A DNA stretch of 64,000 bases from Pseudorasbora parva (taxonomy: Eukaryota; Chordata; Actinopteri; Cypriniformes; Gobionidae). The position numbers were made by a program, and so were the translations under genes. Under the pieces are notes generated by a model, which worked only from the letters and a program-made list of their open reading frames with translations, made no database searches and had not been told where the DNA came from. The DNA is taken from assembly GCF_024679245.1 (NCBI RefSeq), contig NC_090176.1, positions 51,796,615 to 51,860,614 on the forward strand. The letters are read 5' to 3'. Of the stretch, positions 11,416 to 23,606 are shown in pieces (position 1 is the stretch's first letter; every line of letters begins with the position of its first letter).

Positions 11416-11696
11416 TAACTAAAGTTTTTTGCAAGCCAAAATAAAGAATAGCAAAGTATAAATAAAATTATTACGATTTAAGAATGAATTGTGAAAATCA
11501 ATGACTGCTGTAAAAAAACAAGAGGTTGTTGTGCTCTATGAAAACTAAAATAAATACAATTGCTCAGGGGATGTTTGGTTAATTTGAATTGATCTGTTAT
11601 TGAGCTCTTGGTCTCTGAACATTAACCTGATACTGACACACGTCCTCAGAAAGAAAGAAAGATGACTGTGACATTATAGACAGAGGAAAAACTAAA

Positions 11697-12195
11697 CGGA
11701 AAGCAACATGGCGGTTGCTAGGGTGTTCCAACTAGTTGCTATGGCTTTGTTAGAATGTTGTAAGGGTGTTTTAGGTGGTTGCTATGGCATTTCTACAGTA
11801 GGCGGTTGCTAGGGTGTTCTGACTGGTTACTATGGTTTTGTTATAATGTTGCAACGGTGTTCTAGATGGTTGCTAGGGCATTGCTACAGTAGACAGTTTC
11901 TAGGGTGTTCAGGCTGGTTGCTATGGCTTTGTTAGAATGTTCCAAGGGTGCTCTACGTGGTTGCTAAGGCGTCGCTACAGTAGGCAGTTGCTAGTGTTCC
12001 AACTGGTTGCTATGGTTTTGTTAGAATGTTGCAAGGGTGTTCTATGTGGTTGCTAGGGCATTGCTACAGTAGGCAGTTGCTATGGTGTTCAGGCTGGTTG
12101 CTATGGCTTTGTTAGAATGTTCCAAGGGTGCTCTACGTGGTTGCTAAGGCACTGCTACAGTAGATGGTTGCTAGGGTGTTTTGACTAGTTGCTGA
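11697..12195. repeat. Minisatellite, about 91-bp unit, GTTGCTAGGGTGTT core
   Basis: CTACAGTAGG recurs at about 11795, 11886, 11977 and 12066, giving a 91-bp unit and about five copies. Each unit itself repeats GGTTGCTA at sub-intervals. Related cores form the arrays at 37620-37840 (reverse) and 54766-56080. Confidence 0.9.
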
Positions 12196-12582
12196 AGTGG
12201 ATACAGGCAATAAGACATGAAGCTTCAGCAGGAAGAATAGGTCAATTTTGGGATCCTGACACTCAGTATGTCTACGCGTGCAGTAAACATGTTTTCAAAT
12301 ATCCAAATGTCAGTTTTATATATTATATTTCCTGTCGCTGATTACTTTCCCCTCCAGTGGGCGTAGTTCTCACTGTACGCGCTCTGTGTCTATTGCTTGT
12401 ATGCACTTTTGTGTACTTAAACGTTCATTTTTTGGGTTAACAGCTTATAAAAACTTCTGGGTTTTTTAGCTTGTTTTCTGTACACCTTGTCACATAACAG
12501 CTTTTAGACATTGTTTGTTTTTTGTAATAAGTCTAAAATGACAAGAAGGCCGCTTCCCGCAATAGAAAGTCAATGGAGACAG

Positions 12583-12608
12583 TTGGTTTGTCCCCCCCCC
12601 CCCCCCCC
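12583..12608. repeat. Poly-C run beside GGTGGGCGTGGC
   Basis: About 16 consecutive C. No further structure seen. Confidence 0.8.
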
Positions 12609-12771
12609 GGTGGGCGTGGCTTTCAGATTATGACGCGTGTCGCTCTGTCTCAATAAGTATATTAATGCAAAACCAAAACAGAAACTAGAACTTTACACAT
12701 TCATTCTGATTTTAGCTGGCGTATGTTGAGCATGTGATGATGGCTGTGTTTCTCTTGTTCATGTGACACTC

Positions 12772-13094
12772 CACTGCAAAAAAAATGCTCTTCTTACTCA
12801 GTCTTTTTGTCTTGTTTCTAGTCCAAACATCTAACAATTCTTAAAATAAGAAGTATTTACTAGACAAGCAAAAGTAATTGTCTTGTTTTGGGGAAAAATA
12901 ACTCAAAATGATAACAAGATTATTTTTCTCACCCCATTGGCAGATTAATTATCTTATTTTAAGCAAAAACTCTCTTCATTTTGAGTTATTTTTCCCAAAA
13001 CAAGACTATAATTTTTACTTGTCTAGTAAATGTTTCTTAATGTAAGAATTTTTAGATAGAAACAAGACAAAAATACAGAGTAAGTAAAGCAGTG
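12772..13094. mobile_element. Foldback 'GCAAAAAATGC' MITE, copy
   Basis: Starts CACTGCAAAAAAAATGCTCT and ends AAGTAAAGCAGTG. The two arms are inverted around CACCCCATTGGCAGATTAAT. Slightly shorter than the full family length of about 400 bp. Confidence 0.9.
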
Positions 13095-13640
13095 TGAAGA
13101 CTGCAGTAATGATGATGATGATCACAGGAATAAATCACACTTTACTATATATTAACATAGAGAACAGATGATTTAAATTGTACAAATACTTCACAACTTT
13201 TACTGTATTTATGACCAAATAAATGCAGAAGAGACTGCTAAAGCCTTTTTAACAATGAAATATGAAGTTAGATCCATTCCTGACCCCTGAACATGCTTTG
13301 AATTTCCATCTTAACGCTTTCAGGAATCAGAGCTCCATTATAGCTCACAAATCTGCTGTCAGATAAGAGGCACTTTCTTCTGTCCCACACTTTCACACAG
13401 TCTCCAAACACACTGCTCCATACAAGGAAATGTCAAGGAGATTTCCAGGAAAGACAGAGTAATTTCTCAGACTAAATGACTCTGGCAGGTATTTGAATGG
13501 CCTCAGAATGAGAAGAACAACAGTCTCTCTTCAGAGGTCAGTCTCTCACGCGTCTGTGAATGTTAAAGCAGGCAGACTGGGATCAAACAGGAGCACCGAC
13601 TCAAACTGACAGCCTTGTCTTCTGTAAGCTGCAGAAAAGA
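13095..13640. other. Dispersed-repeat fragment, then no feature
   Basis: 13125-13245 is a diverged single unit of the sequence that forms the next array (GATCACAGGAATAAATCACA). The remaining 400 bp show nothing recognisable. Confidence 0.5.
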
Positions 13641-13643
13641 AAG

Positions 13644-13710
13644 CACTGCAAAAAATGCTCTCCTTACTTTAAAAGATAACTCAAAATTAAGAGAGTTTTT
13701 GCTAAATTCA
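13644..13710. mobile_element. Foldback MITE fragment at array edge
   Basis: CACTGCAAAAAATGCTCTCC, then AACTCAAAATTAAGAGAGTT: an internally deleted piece of the foldback family. Confidence 0.65.
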
Positions 13711-15180
13711 AGGTTTCATCACAGATATAAATTACACTTTACTATATATTCACATAGAAAACAGCTTTTTAAAATTATAATAATAATTTTTAATTTTTAC
13801 TGTATTTTTGATCAAATAAATTCAACTTTGATCACATGAATCAATTACATTTTACTATATATTCACATAGAGAACAGCTTTTTAAAATTGTAATAATATT
13901 TCAAAATTTTTACTGTATTTTTTATCAAATAAATTCAAGCTTTGATCGCAGAAATAAATTACACTTTACTATATATTCACATAGAAAACAGCTTTTTAAA
14001 ATTGTAATATTTTTTTTAAATTTTACTGTAGTTTTGATCAAATAAATTTAAGCTTTGATCACAGGAATAAATTACACTTTACTATATATTCACATAGAAA
14101 ACAGCTTTTTAAAATTGTAATAATATTTCAAAAATGTTACTGTATTTTTGATCAAATAAATTCAAGCTTTGATCACAGAAATAAATTACACTTTACTATA
14201 TATTCACATAGAAAACAGCTTTTTAAAATTATAATAATAATTTTTAATTTTTACTGTATTTTTGATCAAATAAATTTAAGCTTTGATCACAGGAATAAAT
14301 TACACTTTACTATATATTCACATAGAAAACAGCTTTTTAAAATTTTAATAACAATTTTAATTTTTACTGTATTTTTATCAAATAAATTCAAGCTTTGATC
14401 ACATAAATAAATTACACTACTATATATTCACATAGAAAACAGCTTTTTAAATTTGTAATATTTTTTTTAAATTTTACTGTATTTTTGATCAAATAAATTT
14501 AAGCTTTGATCACAGGAATAAATTACACTTTACTATATATTCACATAGAAAACAGCTTTTTAAATTTGTAATATATTTTTTTTAATTTTACTGTATTTTT
14601 GATCAAATAAATTCAAGCTTTGATCACATGAATCAATTATATTTTACTATATATTCACATAGAAAACAGTTTTTAAAATTTTAATAATATTTTTTAATTT
14701 TTACTGTATTTTTGATCAAATAAATTCAACTTTGATCACATGAATCAATTACATTTTACTATATATTCACATAGAGAACAGCTTTTTAAAATTGTAATAA
14801 TATTTCAAAGTTTTTACTGTATTTTTTATCAAATAAATTCAAGCTTTGATCATAGAAATAAATTAAACTTTACTACATATTCACATAGAAAACAGCTTTT
14901 TAAAATTGTAATAATATTTAAAAAAATTACTGTATTTTGACCAAATGAATTCAAGCTTTGATCACAGGAATAAATTACACTTTACTATATATTCACATAG
15001 AAAACAGCTTTTTAAAATTCTAATAATATTTTTAAAATGGTTACTGTATTTTTGATCAATTAAATTCAAGCTTTGATCACAGAAATAAATTACACTTTAT
15101 TATATATTCACATAGAAAACAGATGATTTACACTGGAGGGATATTTCACTGATTTACTGGATTTATGATCAAATAAACGA
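13711..15180. repeat. Tandem array, about 114-bp unit
   Basis: Thirteen or so head-to-tail units, each with AGCTTTGATCACAGGAATAA, ACTATATATTCACATAGAAA and TACTGTATTTTTGATCAAAT. Starts at about 14050, 14165 and 14278 give a period of 113-114. Single dispersed copies of the same sequence lie at 13125-13245, 58580-58870 and 61370-61990, so the array grew from an interspersed element. Confidence 0.92.
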
Positions 15181-15219
15181 GCAGAACAGACTTATATACT
15201 ATAGAATTTACTTTATTAA

Positions 15220-15939
15220 AAGAATACTCCACTTTTTTTAAATTAGGCTTATTTTCCAATCCCTTAGAGGTAAACAGTCGAGTTTTACCGTTTTTGAATC
15301 CATTCAGCCAATCTCTGTATCTGGCGGTAGCACTTGTAGCATAGCTTAGCATACATCATTGAATCGGATTAGACCATTAGCATCACACTCATAAAAATGA
15401 TCAAAGACTTTCAATATTTTCCTATTTAAAACTTGACTCGCCTATAGTTATACCGTGCACTAAGACCAATGTCTCTCATCCCTGCGTAATTATCACAGAT
15501 TTACTGCCGTGAAAGGGCATTCTCTGCAACTACACAAACGTAGCACTGGTCACATTGGCAGTTACCAATCTGAGGACTACTTTTAGGCGCTGCGTAATAT
15601 TATTGCGCCGCTGCACCGATGACACGGCAGCAAAGCTCCGTGATTATTACGCAGGAATAAGAAAATAGGTCCTATCTATATCGGTCTAAAAATTGCAACT
15701 TTTAATTTTCCGTTGGTCTTAGTACACGATGTTAAGTTTTAAAAAGGAAAAATATTATCTTTGAAAAAAAGTCTTTGGTCATTTCTGAGCGCGATGCTAA
15801 TGGTCTAATCCGATTCAATGATGTATGCTAAGCTATGCTAAAGTGCTACCGCCAGATACAGAGATCGGCTGAATGGATTCAAAAACGGTAAAACTCGACT
15901 GTTTACCTCTAAGGAACTTGTTAAAAGTGGAGTGTTCCT
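15220..15939. mobile_element. TTAA-target foldback element, complete copy
   Basis: 720 bp between TTAA at 15216-15219 and 15940-15943. It is an imperfect hairpin: AACAGTCGAGTTTTACCGTT on the left is mirrored by its complement on the right. This is the intact reference for the split copy at 5168-6504. Confidence 0.88.
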
Positions 15940-15943
15940 TTAA

Positions 15944-17059
15944 GATCCAACTCCGGTGAGAAATGCCCCTCGGGGTGATTAACAGATGGTAAGCGAGTAG
16001 ATCGTTCTCTGGGATGTGTTTTTATGGAAATCGAATGTAAAGAGTTTTATCTCTAAACACAGATCAGCTTATAACGCTTGTCTACGGGGCACAGGGTCAG
16101 TGAAATTAAACCGCTAGTTAATACCACTAACAGCTCAACATAGCCTCACACTAACACGGCAGCATAATGAGGGTCCCTACATGCAGACCGCAGCATTGAG
16201 AACTTTGTAAGAGTACAAACAGTTTAATAAGAAGATACTTTATAAAGACAGTCCATTACAGGGCTATCAAAATCCAGTGTTCTGTATTTTTTGTACGTGA
16301 GTTTTTGTTGTAGAAGGCTATAAAAAATTTTTAAAAAATTGTGTACTGTGCTAATTTATTGAGATTTCTTACAGCTCTTACAGGTTGTTGGCCTTGTCTG
16401 TTTCGTTGCTTCTATTGCTCTCCCCTTTTTTGTAAGTCGCTTTGGATAAAAGCGTCTGCTAAATGATTAAATGTAAATTACGCGTTTACAGACGGCAGCC
16501 ATCTTGGAAAACAGTCTCGATGAGTCGAGCCACGAGCGCTGTGCTAAGTGAGCTGGTCGATAGGAATTAAGGTTGTGAAATCTAATTACATGGACATTTT
16601 TATTTTTATTTATTTATTTTCTCTGTTGCGTTCAGTGCTTTCTTCCAGAAACAACGGACCATATGAGATTCAGTCACAGTTCATCACTTAGCACAGCGCT
16701 CGTGGCTCGACTCGTCGAGACTGTTTTCCAAGATGGCTGCCTGTAATCGCGTAATGCACTGTCTTTATAAAGTATCTTCTTATTAAACTGTTTGTACTCT
16801 TACAAAGTTCTCAATGCTGCGGTTTGCATGTAGGGACCCTCATTATGCTGCCGTGTTAGTGTGAGGCTATTTTGAGCTGTTAGTGGTATTAACTAGCGGT
16901 TTAATTTGACTTACCCTGTGCCCCGTAGACAAGCGTTATAAGCTAATCTGTGTTTAGAGATAAAACTCTTTACATTCGTGAAAACGCATCCCAGAGAACG
17001 ATCTACTCGCTAACCATCTGTTAATCACCCCGAGGGGCATTTCTCACCGGAGTTGTCCT
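15944..17059. mobile_element. Second TTAA palindrome, abutting the previous one
   Basis: Arms start AACTCCGGTGAGAAATGCCC near each end and contain GCAGCCATCTTGGAAAACAG. TTAA flanks at 15940-15943 (shared with the preceding element) and 17060-17063. Broken at 16260-16476 by a retroposon tail. A one-arm copy is at 25145-25508. Confidence 0.85.
16260..16476 (+). mobile_element. SINE/LINE 3' tail insertion (ATTAC duplication)
   Basis: 217 bp flanked by ATTAC (16255-16259, 16477-16481). It ends in GTAAGTCGCTTTGGATAAAA and GCGTCTGCTAAATGA plus an ATGTAAA tail, the conserved 3' end shared by several fish SINEs and LINEs. A second copy is at 40490-40632. Confidence 0.8.
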
Positions 17060-17063
17060 TTAA

Positions 17064-17768
17064 CATAATATTTCAAATTTTTTACTGTAATTTTTACAGT
17101 AATTATTCCAAACTGTATGTATTTCTGTTACATTAACATTTACCCGATACTCTTGGCAGATCATGTTTTATGAAGTGCTTGACCAGAAACAAATTTCACT
17201 TCCAAATTCAAGTCAGCGCCGCTGCGGACACACACCTGACAGCTGTTTCTTCATGCTCGGGTCTCAGCTTCATCCCTCTTGAGCCTTCAGCTGACGAACA
17301 CTCATTAGTGAGCACTAAAATGACAGATGAGGGCTTCTATAATTAACACGCATCCGGCGCGGTGCGGTGCTGTGTTATTAGTGTGTGAGGGAGCATTAGA
17401 GAACCAGAGAGAGATCCAGGCAGGTAGACGTGGTCATTATCTTACCTAACCTCCAACTTTCGTCTCACTGAGACAAACAAGAGCTGAGCGCGTACACACA
17501 CATGTCGAGCGCTCCTATTTTGGGAATGCAACTGTCAGGGAGGAACACACTCCTCCACATCAACTGTTTTTCTGCAGAACTATTGCAGAATTAAGCAAAC
17601 AGATCGATGCGTTGAATCAGGGCTGTAACCACCAGAGACTCTGAGGGGTTATTTCTGCAGAAAATGTCAGACTTGAAGATGCTTTTCGGTGGCCTATAAG
17701 GTCACTGTGAGGTAATTCTGGTTATGGGGCGACGACTTGTCTACCTAGTTTGACGATATAAGCTCCTA
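17064..17768. other. No recognisable feature
   Basis: Ordinary single-copy-like sequence; no gene or repeat family identified. Confidence 0.4.
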
Positions 17769-17990
17769 CACTGCAAAAAAATGCTTTTTTACTTAGTATT
17801 TTTGTCTTGTTTCTAGTCCAAACATCTAAAAAAGTATTTGCTAGACAAGCACAAAGTAATTGTCTTTTGTTTGGGGAAAAATACTCTAAATGAAGAGAGT
17901 TTTTGCTTAAAATAAGATAAATAATCTGCCAATGGGGTGAGAAAAATAATCTTAACTCAATAAGAAAACAAGATTATTTTTCTTACCCTG
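17769..17990. mobile_element. Foldback 'GCAAAAAATGC' MITE, truncated copy
   Basis: CACTGCAAAAAAATGCTTTT through ATAATCTGCCAATGGGGTGA to about 17990. The second arm is lost. Confidence 0.85.
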
Positions 17991-18120
17991 TAAGGCTGAA
18001 AAAACTACAGTAGTAGATGCCGAAATGTCTAATTGAGGAACAAGGACTCTCTGAGAAATTAACATCTGAATTATATTAAAATATTAATTATATTAATTCA
18101 GTATTATATGTGTTTGATAT

Positions 18121-20103
18121 TGTCACTACTCGATCCGTACCGGAAACACGATTTGTTCTGCGCATGCGCGAAAATGTTTCTACTTCCTGTTTGACATGCA
18201 AAGCTATTTACGGCAGTTTTTTGAATTACTACCACTCGATCCGTACCGCGATAGTTTTTTATTTATTGCATAACTATAAATCAATACAAAATAAACAATA
18301 AAGAACAATGAATATGTGATTTTTGCAGAGTTGATAATAAATGTTAATTGTTGTGTTTGTGTATTTGTCAGGAGATGGCGCTATAGTTCACATGTTGTTA
18401 CCTATAAAAAGGTATCGTAAGAATGGAAGAGTTGTTGCACCTGCTGTCAACGTAACCATCTGGCACTGTTGGTTTGTTTGTCCTGCTTGTGGACTGAATA
18501 AAACTTTGAGAACTGGGACATTTCTTGTCCTCATGCTTACCTGGATTTAAACATAACATTAATCATAAGCAAATACTTTGCAGCTAGGTTTGAAATTAAG
18601 GTAGGTAGGCCTATCTTGCTTTGTCAATATAATATTTACCCATCATACAAATAAAATTTAAGACATCATCCAGCTCTTTACTTTCCTTAGTGACAGAAAT
18701 ATTACACAGTTGGTGAAATACAAGTGCTAATCATTTCCCATAAACCTTAATTGAATAATCACTAACAGTGAAGTTCCTTAAAAACTGATTTGTAGGCTAC
18801 ATTTAACATCTAGGATATCAAACCCTTGTAAAACTAGTAGAGGGATATTCAAATGCAAACTACAATTTGCTTTATAAGATGTAACCAAAAAACAATAAAT
18901 AAGCAGCAAGTCTGTAAGCTTACAGTAGTTGTTTTGATGCTTTTATACCATATAGCCTAGTTAAATAAAATCTTTATAAGAATCTAAGTCTCCACATTTA
19001 AGAGACCTCACTTGGAAAATACAAATGTAGACTATATATTCCAAGTTTATTATTATGTGGCACTAATTACATTGATTAAGTTTAGACTTGCTTGACCCCA
19101 TTTGGGAAATTCAGATGTTTTTGTTTGCATTCAATATTTCATTTTTTAAAATGAAAAAGTTAATTTTTTCTACTTCAACATACTTGTCTACAATATAAAG
19201 AATACATATGTCTGCATTTAAGAAACACACGGGACAATTTATTTATATAAAAAAAAATGTTTCCTGGGATGGATCGCCTTTGCTCCTTTTGTGGAGTGGA
19301 AGATGAGTCTGTCCCTCACCTTTTTGGGATTGTTTTCATGTAGTTACTTTTTTTTTTTTGGAAGAAATTTAGTTTGTTTGTATGTTTTTCTCTCTTAGAC
19401 AATTTTTATTTGGAGTTTAAGGATGTCCCATTTGTATTTTTTGTATAACTCTGACAAAAGTTTTTTTTTTCTTATAAATCTATTTTTTTTTTAGCTACGT
19501 TTTTTTTTATACACAAGTGCATTTTTTTTGTCTGTTAAACCTTTCTTTATTATTTTTTGTAAAGATCTGAAATGTAATTTAGATACTGTCTTTTCTTCCA
19601 GCAATGCCAAAGCTTTAAAGTCCTCTATGTGGTGCAAGAAGTATATATACCTTTTTATAATGTAAAAAGGGAAAAAAAGGCATTGGCATATTTTTCACTG
19701 TCTCACTCTCTTGAACCTAATTTAGGCTACTATAAATTGCATGCCACCCCTTGCTCAATTTTTTTTTTTTTTTTGTGTGCTTTTTTTTATAGTTTCCTTT
19801 TATATATATATATAGTGTTATTTTTTATTATTTAATTATGTATTTGTTTGTTTGTTTGTTTAATTCATTTTGCTGTCGGTCTTTTGTTTATATTTGTTTT
19901 GTTGTTGTTGTTGTTGAATCCTTTTTGAACGGTGGCTGTTTGCTTTTGTATTTGTTCAATAAAAAAATTATAATAATATATATTTTTAAAAAGTGACACC
20001 GTTGTCGCAAAAAACTTTGGCGATGACAGGAAGTGACGTCAAAACTACGTTTTCGCGCATGCGCAGAACAAATCGTGTTGCCGGTACGGATCGAGTAGTG
20101 ACA
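18121..20103. mobile_element. 2-kb TIR element with 5-bp target duplication
   Basis: Near-perfect inverted repeats of over 50 bp beginning TGTCACTACTCGATCCGTAC and containing TTCTGCGCATGCGCG. Flanked by GATAT (18116-18120, 20104-20108). A third partial copy of the end, CCACTCGATCCGTACCG, is at about 18233. The interior has no transposase but includes a LINE 3' fragment. I do not recognise the family; a 5-bp duplication fits few known cut-and-paste groups. Confidence 0.8.
19257..19985 (+). mobile_element. LINE 3' end fragment with zinc-knuckle C-terminus
   Basis: An open frame (19257-19343) gives MDRLCSFCGVEDESVPHLF, the CxxC...H knuckle found at the reverse-transcriptase C-terminus of L1/Tx1-type LINEs. 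Normally a Cys closes the knuckle; here the frame ends early in a TAG. T-rich 3' UTR-like sequence follows, then TTCAATAAAAAAATTATAAT at about 19955. Truncated and dead. Confidence 0.6.
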
Positions 20104-20691
20104 GATATCGTTTGAAATGTCTCAGTGCGACTGGTACAAAGATCTCATCCCCACAGAAGATAATCAATGTTTTAAGAGTTTAGAGATATCTTGTCTTAGT
20201 TAGGTGGGTGTGGCTTTCAGCCGTTTGGCCTTTACATCAACACAAGTCTTGATTAAGGCAAATTCCCATTGTGAACTCGTGTTTACACTGAAAGAGTTTG
20301 GGCATTTGTTTCTGTGTATTTAAGGAAATGTTGCAAAGAGCTCAGGGCTTGACACTTTAAACCGGTCAGCCCGTAATGCTGGACGTCTTAAAGATAACCC
20401 AGCATTATGTAATTTTCAGAAGTCAGGTATATATTTCATTCTGTACTTCAGAGTATTTGATGTTATATATGGATTACCTTTGAATTGATTATGTAATTGG
20501 CATTATACATTTACCTGACTGTTAATAAATTGTTACACTTTGATTGATTCTGACTTACTCTGGAATTATTCAGGTTACGAACGGACCTAATTTCAACAAA
20601 AAACTATTAAATATAATGACCAAATAACCAAATGGCATTCTAACCTTAATACTAAATTATGATTAAATGGAGTCAGGTAACGAGAAATTTG

Positions 20692-21581
20692 CAGAGGTGG
20701 ACAAATACACAACTCTATTACTTGAGTAAAAGTTAAAGTACTGCTGGTCAAATATTACTCCATTAGAAGTGAAAGTTGTAAAATTAGATTTTAACTGGAG
20801 TAAAAGTACAGAAGTATTTGTTTTCAAAAGTACTTAAGTATCAAAAGTAAATGTCCTTCTTTATGTCGCCGCATTATTGTATTATAGTTGTATAAATGCA
20901 CATTATGCCATCATGGTTTAAGCCAGTCAGTGACGCTCCATCTGACACACTAGCAGACGACTAACTTAAACTCATTTAAATACTTGTAGAAAAGTTACAA
21001 AGCTCTTTATAAAGCTGCTGTCACTTTAAGGCCGAATGCACGGATCCAATACACTGATACACATCTGATATTCTCACACTTTACTCTTCTCTTTCTCCCA
21101 GACGTTTATATTTTTAATATTTTATAAGACATGCATCAAGTGTATGCAGACTAAACTAATCATGATTTTTTTTAAACTGAAACATCCTTTCAAAGTATGG
21201 CTGTGAGTGCACACACTGTGCCTAAGAACCGTCTTCTTCCATTTTGCTATGAACTGATCAGTGTTCAAAAAAAGTTGGGAAAATTTGTATGACCCTATAA
21301 GAGCGATTCCTGATAGACTGTCTGCAACAACAACAACAAAACACCTTTTAAAGAAGGAAAAAATCATCCACTGACTTTCAGAGCTGCGACAGAAACGACT
21401 TTCGACTTCGAGGACCTTGATAGAAATGTAGAGGAGTAAAGAGGACGATATTTGTCTTTCAGATGGAGTGAAGTTAAAGTAAAAGTATCCCCAAAATGAC
21501 ACCCCAGTAAAGTACAGATACTCAAAAAGTGAACTTAAGTACAGTACTCGAGTAAATGAGCTGAGTGACTGTCCACCTCTG
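20692..21581. mobile_element. hAT-type non-autonomous element, 890 bp
   Basis: Ends CAGAGGTGGACAAATACAC and GACTGTCCACCTCTG. Perfect 8-bp duplication GAAATTTG (20684-20691, 21582-21589). The sub-ends are rich in ACTTGAGTAAAAG / GTACTCGAGTAAA. The interior has no transposase. Confidence 0.92.
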
Positions 21582-21683
21582 GAAATTTGAATAAAGTCCC
21601 TTTGCCCCGCTGAAAAGACCGAACGCGCAGCGACCTTCACCCGCTGATCGTTAGCCTCCATTGGGACGATTTGGGCGGCCGTA

Positions 21684-21780
21684 CACCCCATTGGCAGATT
21701 AATTATCTTATTTTAAGGAAAAACTCTCTTAATTTTGAGTTATTCTTTCCCAAAACAAGACAATCATTTTTACTTGTCTA
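21684..21780. mobile_element. Foldback MITE, right-arm fragment
   Basis: CACCCCATTGGCAGATTAAT to TTTTTACTTGTCTA. Joined directly to the next MITE. Confidence 0.85.
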
Positions 21781-21958
21781 CACTCTAAAAAATGCTGTGT
21801 TAAAAACAACCCAAGTTGGGTTGAAAATGGACTAACCCAGCAATTGGGCTGTTTTAACCCAAAGGTTGAGTTAAAGGTTCCTTAAAACAACCCAATTGCT
21901 TGGTTAGTCCATTTTCAACCCAGCTTGGGTTGTTTTTAGTCCAGCAATTTTTAGAGTG
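21781..21958. mobile_element. TGGGTT-family palindromic MITE, copy 3
   Basis: CACTCTAAAAAATGCTGTGT at the left and CCAGCAATTTTTAGAGTG at the right. It sits inside what would be the right arm of the foldback MITE. Confidence 0.85.
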
Positions 21959-22645
21959 CAGATATTAGGAATTATAGTTTTTACTAGAGGAAATTATTTC
22001 TGCAAGTCAGTGTTGGTATAGAGAATTGCCGTAGTTACTAACAGGAACCTAATCCCTGATATCAAGAATTAGCATCCAAAGAAAAATAATGTGTTTATTT
22101 TTATCAAGAATTCATATCCTGGGAATGATTAAAAAGCAAAACGCATAAATATAGTGTGTATCGTCACATAATGTGTTCTCCAAACGGCATGTGCTGCATC
22201 CTTTTCTCTCAAGGTCCGAACCCTTTATTAGGCTATTCACAGAAAACAAATTAAACTGCTTTTGCCACAGAAAAATCCTCATACATATTTAATAAGGGAA
22301 GCTTTAATCATGGCCGGAATGAGAAAAACTGCTTCTGACTAAACAAGACCAGCACCGTAAAGGACTTTAATCCTCCAGAGGAAAGGAGCTTCACTGTATG
22401 AAGCGATCAGTGCTTTTGAACCAATCGGATCAATCAACTGCATGTTTTGTTCGGGAATCGATGCGTTTCTGAACGAATCGATGATATCATAAAGACAGCG
22501 GTTATATTTACAACAGCATTCTGCCATACGCTTGCCATTTCGGTCGTATCGTCATATGAAACATATACAGATTCTGACTGATTCAATTACTCCTAAAGCC
22601 ACTTTCTGAACGGATCAGCATTTTAACATCTTCAGCTCTGGGACC

Positions 22646-22978
22646 ACACTCTAAAAATCAATCAATCAAATTACTTTATTTATATCGCACTTTTCCAATG
22701 CCGATTGTTTAAAGCAGCGCTGTGTTAAACAGGACAATACTGCAGCAGAATTAGATTTGGCTGTACAGTCGTTCTGGAGAAAACTGTGATGTTATCAGAT
22801 TATAAAAAATGTCGTTTTAACCCAATGTTGGGTCAAATATGGACTAACCCAGTGATTGGGTTGTTTTAATTTGCTTAAGACAACCCAATCGCTGGGTTAA
22901 AACCACTCAGTTGTTAGGTTAGTCCATATTTGACCCAACATTGGGTTGTTTTTTTACCCAGAAATTTACCCAGAGTGT
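22646..22978. mobile_element. TGGGTT-family MITE, copy 4, interrupted
   Basis: Left tip CACTCTAAAAAT, right end CCCAGAGTGTG. About 150 bp (22655-22805) with TTACTTTATTTATATCGCAC is an insertion; a similar sequence (TTTATTTCTACAGCGCTTTA) is at about 1230. Confidence 0.65.
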
Positions 22979-23089
22979 GCATTTTTAGGAATTTCCACTG
23001 GATTTGGCCTACACATGCAGTGGTCTAATTATTACATCCAAAAAAGAGGCACTTTGTGATTATTTTGTTATAAATTCAGTGTGAAAGTG

Positions 23090-23292
23090 CACTCTAAAAA
23101 ATTCTGGTTAAAAAACAACCCAATGTTTGGTCAAATATGGACTAACCTAACAACTGGGTTGTTTTAACCCAGCGATTGGGTTGTCTTCAGCAAATATTTA
23201 ACCTAATCACAGGGTTAAAACAACTCAATCACTGGGTTAGTCCATATTTGACCCAACATTAAGTTAAAAGAACCCAGCATTTTTTTTGAGTG
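23090..23292. mobile_element. TGGGTT-family MITE, copy 5
   Basis: CACTCTAAAAAATTCTGGTT to AGCATTTTTTTTGAGTGTG; both arms present. Confidence 0.8.
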
Positions 23293-23296
23293 TGTA

Positions 23297-23606
23297 TCTC
23301 AGGCCCTGTGAGCTCTAGCACCCTGCAGACAGTTCTGGCTGTGTCCACTAGATGGCAGAAAATACTGGGAAAAAATATTTTGTCTGTATCATGGAAGATT
23401 TATTCAAATGCATCTGAGGGGAGGAATATTACCTTTTTTAATGTAATTTCCGCCAACTCAAATCTCCCCAACATGCCAATCTCCTCAACAGTGGTGTAAA
23501 TGCAATATCCCAGTGTCACTAAATATTGTTTTCCAGTATTTGCTGCCATCTAGTGGACACAGCCAGAACTGTCAGCAGGGTGCTAGAGCTCACAGGGCCT
23601 GAGATA
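23297..23606. repeat. Inverted-repeat element with CCACTAGATGGCAG in each arm
   Basis: The 70-bp arms CAGGCCCTGTGAGCTCTAGC...TGTCCACTAGATGGCAG and their inverse flank a unique centre. A lone third arm lies at 23955-24025. CCACTAGATGGCAG (23345-23358 plus; 23543-23556 and 23964-23977 minus) fits the CTCF core consensus. Confidence 0.75.

Noticed and set aside
21122..21691. 189-codon minus-strand frame as a gene
   Set aside because: It runs through the right half of a hAT element and its flank, so it is not a conserved coding unit.
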